Shown piece after piece: positions 58,870 to 64,000 of a stretch of DNA of 64,000 nucleotides (the first letter of the stretch is position 1; the number at the start of each line of letters is the position of its first letter). The stretch spans positions 1-64,000 of the forward strand of contig NW_025932501.1 in NCBI RefSeq assembly GCF_000764305.2, written 5' to 3'. This DNA comes from Hyalella azteca (taxonomy: Eukaryota; Arthropoda; Malacostraca; Amphipoda; Hyalellidae). Position numbers and translations under genes: made by a program. A model generated the notes under the pieces. It saw only the letters and a program-made list of their open reading frames with translations, was not told the DNA's origin and made no database searches.

Positions 58870-59340
58870 AATATGCCATGAAAAGGGAAGCCAGAATGAG
58901 GCCGAAGTTAAGCCTAATTGAAGCCAAAAGCAGCAGGAGCGTGATGCTATATTGAAGATAAATCAATTTCGAAGTGAACAAAAAAATGAAGCATAAAACG
59001 AACGAAAGTAATTAGAGTGTAGCTTGAGTTAAAATAGACTGAAGCCAGGGTGAAGCATAAGTAAAGTATGAATGGTGCTACGGTAGAGCGTGAAGCTTTG
59101 TCCCCGTAGTTGCAGTTGAAGCGTGTGTGAAGCCAAAGTGAAGCCCAAATCAAGCCCGGCAGGAGACCATTGGTGAGGCTCAAAGAATATCACTTAAGCA
59201 GTCCAAGTGAAGCTCATGAAAATCCACAGTAATGCTCATTTAATTCATTAGTGCAACCTAAGTTAGGCTCAACTGAAACTTCAGCGAAGATCTAATGAAG
59301 CTCAAATGGCACTGAAGTGCAGCCAAAATCAAGCTTCGAT
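58870..59340 (+). repeat. Diffuse GAAGC-rich tract, decayed short-period repeat
   Basis: GAAGCC, GAAGCA, GAAGCT and GAAGCG occur more than a dozen times, often preceded by T or GT and spaced by about 10-12 bases or multiples (for example 59040-59056 and 59130-59150). No exact period survives. It fits an ancient TGAAGCCCAAG-type array eroded by substitution. Confidence 0.55.
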
Positions 59341-62300
59341 TGGTGCTCCCAAGAAGAGCAAGCATAGAGTTAATCGGGAATGAATACATGCCTCTAACAT
59401 ATCCACAAACAAAACAAGCAAACAAACTCATTAACAATATTCTACAAGTATAAATAGATAAGCAAATGAGGTGCTGCAAGCTAATTGTTATTCGTGGCTT
59501 CCGATAGCCCAATGGTGATTTCATTTGTATTAAGTAGGCGTGGTTCCCAAAGCTCCCAAAGATAACGCCAATATTATACATGGATACATGGAACGACTGA
59601 AGGGTGGAGACGTCTGCACTTTGTTAGACTAGTGATAGAATCAATAACGAAGCTTTGCTGAACACCGATTGACATGTGCATATCAAGTGGGCAAAATCTG
59701 CTCGATGGAAGCCGGCATGATTATTGGCTGGCCTAGTCACTGCGTTAACGAAGATCAGCTTCAGCAGCATCGTTTGATGATGTCACTTTCCTCATTGAGA
59801 TACCACCGACTCAAATGACTAGAAATTATAATAGTTTGTAACAAGTTAGAATTTCCTGTTACGGCAGGCCGTGTGTACTCTTGACGCAATCAAAAATATT
59901 TGGATTTTCCGGTAGTTTTGTACCCTGCATTATTTATAGATGCGGCCGGCTAGAATATCTTGAGCTTCAGACAGCGTCGATCCTCGCACTAGATGTAACG
60001 GTTAAAATATCGCCAGGATATTCAAATTATAAAACTCCCACAAGTCTGTTAATGAGTATAAATTAGTCTTAAAATTTATAACGCAATTCTTTGCCGAAAT
60101 TCAAGATTCATCTTCTTCTTAACCATCGGCCACGAAGTCTTCTTTTGATGAGAAAATTCAAAAGACAAAACCACTCCAGTCTATTGACGTACGGTAATTC
60201 ATGTACATGAGTATTGGCCACATCTTGACGAAACCAAAATCAACAGCAGATGGAGCCGTTGGAACGCTTTTACGCGTAGTTTTCAATGTTTTTTTCTTGA
60301 AATTTTATTTGTTTTTTATCATTTTTTAATGTCAAAAATTAAGAAGTAACTGCATCGCTTGCAATTGCATTGTACCAGTAATTTTTTGTGCTTCATAACA
60401 ATTTTTATGTTGTGTGCCTAGTTATAAATTACACCAAATTTATGATTTGAAATTATATAAAGCGTAACATGAGTTTATCGTGCACACAGCACGCCATTCG
60501 GCCATACCTGCGGAATGTTGGGCTCAGATCGAGTGCATGATGTGCGGACCACACAAGCAGCGCCACGCAAAACACTGCCTTCGCCGCATTAATTAAACAT
60601 CCACTGAAGTCCTGCGCCCATTAAACAATCTGTCTAACATACGCACTGCCACAAAAACATCGAAAGCGATGACCTAAAAAGAAGATTTTGCGAGATTCGC
60701 ATCGCGTGCTGAAGTATCCCGATGAGAACCATAGGCGGCCGAACGGTGGCCAGCTCAAGCTCCAAAAATAGTCTCGGGTAAATCACAGAAATGTTTTAAT
60801 TATAGTCAGTGATTCATTACTGGGACCTTGAGTCATCTCACATTAACGTAACAAATGAATGCGGAAACACGTTCACCGCTTAATGACCTTGCATAATTCA
60901 CAAGATAACCAATGAGTAATTTGATTACATTTTTTCTCAATATATCTCGCGTTTTTTTTTTGGTTGTAAACAACGCGGAAACTTCCTGTTTTGTATTTCG
61001 CGCCAAACAGCCAGTTTTAGCAGAAAAAAAGGCGAAAAGTCTTTCATATGAAGGGCAAGATTATGAAGTTAAGTTTTGTGTTCCGTTTAATCAATTGTCA
61101 CTATGCATTAAACAGGTGAGCAGAGTGCCCTTTCTGTCTAGGCGTAATTTTTTAATGGCGTTCGATTATCGCTAATCAACGAGCATTTCGTACTCGGTTC
61201 CGCCTTCGTCTTCCGTTCGGGCTCCTGATTGGAAATCGATTCTTACTTGGCTTCCACCGATTTTGTTCCGCGTGATGTTCTATGGGGCTAGTTTAAATTA
61301 ATTATTTGCAATGCTTGTCCTAGGGCCCTACATTAATTTTGAAGAACAAGTTACGCCAAGCCACCGCCAACATACCCGTCAATATGCTTCAGCGAGTGGA
61401 ACAGAACTCCAAAAATCAACTAACTGAATGCATTGATAATGGGGGCCGTCATTTGTCCGATGCCATTTTTAAATCTAAATGATAAAAGAATTCAGGTAAT
61501 GTCTTTTTTTTTCACTACAATTTATATTGCAATGATATCTTCACTAGTTCTTCTTTGAGTCAGCTTTCGAATCAGGAATATTTTGTGAATCACCCTGTGC
61601 TTAGAAGCGCTATATATGCTTGGGCGTATCTTCATTATTAAAATGCAACAAGTCCGAAATTAAATGGAAGATATGATTTTCGAAGGGATCAAAAATTCAA
61701 CTCTGAAAGTTCAACTACTTAGGAATCAGAAAATCCTAACTTCTGCTACATAAGTTGCATTATCGATCATATTTTCTTAGGCTTCATAATTCACATCCTT
61801 CGGGAACGCCTGGAAGCAGAATAGCTGCATTAGATTCGCATTGTTTTCGTTGAATCTATTTCTTGATGACTCGCATTCTTTCTCTGCATGGTTGTGAGCA
61901 TCTAAATCACAACTGATACGTTCATGTTACCCTGTGAATGAGAGTTAGGAAGTTCTGTATAATCAAACTCAAGTTGATAACATCGGTTTGGTCTTGGGCG
62001 TCGTTTGTCTTGTGCTTCTTTTTGCTAACCGCAATGGAAGAACACAGATCGGGTTTCCCTAGAGGCAGAGATGCTGAACTGAGGAGCACATAACAGTATT
62101 TCTAATCATTCCATCAAACTTATGGCTTCTGGACTTCATTGGGAAAACAGATGATCAGGGAAATTCATCATTGAGGAGGATGAAAAATGCTGGAAGTAGC
62201 TCATGTAAAAACGGTCTCTACGTGCTAAGGTATAATCACGTGTGATCATAAACACGACCAGTGTCCGAGATGAGCATGAAGGAAAAGGCAGATGGAGAGG

Positions 62301-64000
62301 CAGTCCAGAGCCTATTCAGTGAGCTCGTTTCTTGTTGTTCGATCATATTTACAGCAGGCGCCTCAACGAGCCTTTCTCCGTCCCTGTAAATTGCTGAGTG
62401 CGATGCCTGATCAATGCTTACAAGTATACGCCTATGGGACATGAACGGTCCAAATGCATTTCTCAAGCACTCCTGCAACTACTAAACCATGCAAACTGCT
62501 CACTGAAAAGTAACAAAAATATTCAAGCTTAAAGCGCTGTGCTTGAAACACCAAAGCTCGGGGTTATTGCTTCTCTGAACCCATGTATTTTGGCCCATCA
62601 AAATCCTTGTAATCCCATTAAAGATAAATTAAACAACTTCAACTTCACGAGATGTTGAACCAACTTTTGTTGGTCTAAAAATTAGAATTAACTGCCGAAA
62701 CACTAAATATTTAAATGAATTTTTCGTCCGAATATAAATAAACATTTGTCCATAACAATGGACCGTAATTCCGAAAATCGAAAAGTTTCGTAAAACATAA
62801 ATATTTGCAATTTTGCTCATGACCTCCGTTTCGGTCAGCTGCAAGGTTGCCATTAACTGGTCCAGAATTGCACATAGAATAAAGAAATTTAAGCCAGCAT
62901 GCCACTTCTTTGTCGCATTTCTAAACATCAAATTTTACTTGTTTGATTAATTAATTCGGCATCAACAAATTCCGACAGTCTGATTATTTGAGGCCTCAGC
63001 AAAGAGAGAATACGGATCTCATTTAAAAATTCTTAAACATTCGAAAAAGTTTTTAAAGTCGAAATTAAATCCTTCTCTGAGCGTTGTTCCAAATTGAGTT
63101 GCTTTGGCTAATGATAAACTCCAGGACTCGCAAAGAGTGTCACGACTTTGCTTTTCATGAGCCATTCGGGAAAAATTAAAATAAACTTCGGAGTAAAGAG
63201 ATTCTTATCTCGGCAGGGTTTCTTGCTACGTCCGTGCTTAAGTTTCACAAGACAAGTTTGGCATGAATATTAATCTGCACATATGTTCAATTTGGCAAAT
63301 TAGTAGCGTTTTTCGGTAGTAAACCTGGGCACAAGTTGAGACGTTGGTCTTGAAGCACTGTTGTGAAGATTCTCCTGAGCACCAGTCAAATTAGAGGTCA
63401 TAATTTCTCAATACCGCCAGAAGAAAACACGAACTTCTCCTCCCAGAACTCTTGTAACTGGAAGGCGCGTCGCTCCAGGTCAACTTGCACGGCAGTTTAC
63501 GACGAGAGCGCCGCTGCCGTGCGCTGCCCCTCCATATGATTACGGCAACTGGTCAATAGTTTTTTACGTCCTTCAAGTACCTAAGGATAACAGTAGCTCT
63601 AGCTTTAGGAGCTGGAAAAGATTAATGAACGATTTGCAAATGATGAGCGGCTCTTTTTCGAGATCATAGCTAAAGAATCCACATCAATCTATTACAAGTA
63701 CGGGGCTTCGGTGCCCAGGGGATCTTCTTCAGAAAGTGCGGTCACTGACGCGCAAGATAAATGTAATGTTATACTTCCTAAGGGCTTCACTTGACTCAAA
63801 TTTGGAACAGAAATTTTCTCAACATGAGCAACCTGAGGCTCGTAAATAGGCTCTTAGGACGCGAGGGCAATGCTTCTGGAGCTGATCACTAAAAAACAAG
63901 CGGAATGAGTCTTTGTGAATGCGGCACACGCCGTTACTTCCGACGGTTTATAGTAGCCCTAAGAAATGTTTACTGTAAATGACTAGTCCTGTTGAAGCTA
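59341..64000. other. Nothing recognisable
   Basis: AT-rich DNA to the window end. Frames at 59258-59581 (minus, 107 codons), 60912-61175 (plus, 87 codons) and 62629-62931 (minus, 100 codons, hydrophobic middle) have plausible composition but no recognisable domain. No RNA gene or family member of the repeats above was found. Confidence 0.4.

Noticed and set aside
1..64000. CRISPR array or prokaryotic defence system
   Set aside because: No equal-length repeats with unique spacers, no cas-like or long prokaryotic frames; tandem arrays here are contiguous minisatellites.

Overview
The window looks like non-coding or intronic DNA from a large, AT-rich animal genome. It has no operons, no bacterial promoters or ribosome binding sites, and no open frame longer than 159 codons. 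No protein family, rRNA, functional tRNA, miRNA or CRISPR array could be recognised. The repeat content (a 146-bp MITE-like family, a GTCC-bearing foldback family, a tRNA-derived SINE candidate, a Penelope-type hammerhead-like core, many minisatellites) fits an arthropod, perhaps a crustacean. That placement is an inference and is weak. Host genes, if present, would be small exons that cannot be called without transcripts or homology searches.

Layout. 1-4.2 kb: anonymous DNA with a local repeat near 0.6 kb, a 63-bp tandem duplication at 2.4 kb and a 14-bp-stem hairpin at 2.75 kb. 4.2-7.7 kb: two foldback elements flanking a 9-bp minisatellite that happens to read as a Val-Glu-His repeat. 7.9-8.2 kb: a 102-codon open frame with protein-like composition. 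12.5-14.1 kb: an ORF-dense stretch, then a GC-rich block with a 29-bp tandem repeat. 14.6-15.1 kb: a roughly 50-bp minisatellite whose units each carry a strong 5' splice-donor consensus. 16-22.9 kb: two copies of an 87-93-bp interspersed repeat, two MITE copies, a palindrome cluster and the hammerhead-like core. 23-31.9 kb: mostly unannotatable, with a perfect hairpin and a decayed minisatellite. 31.9-35.4 kb: nested tandem duplications, including a sequencing-library adapter left in the assembly beside a single-N join. 36.8-50.6 kb: a third and a fourth MITE, a third foldback, and a large repeated structure. In that structure 37836-40209 recurs at 46776-48854, and 44966-46770 recurs at 48858-50632. 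Single-N joins at 46771 and 48855 bound these copies, so two haplotypes laid end to end (or a real tandem duplication badly closed) is the likeliest reading. 51-54 kb: several uncharacterised open frames. 54-64 kb: small tandem repeats, a diffuse GAAGC-rich tract, and otherwise nothing recognisable.

The strongest observations are: the exact Nextera mate-pair junction adapter at 34302-34339; the ordered duplication around the N joins with mosaic identity; the four length-identical 146-bp elements, one of them absent from the paralogous copy; the splice-donor minisatellite; and an excess of short perfect hairpins. No coherent new gene system could be supported from the sequence alone.
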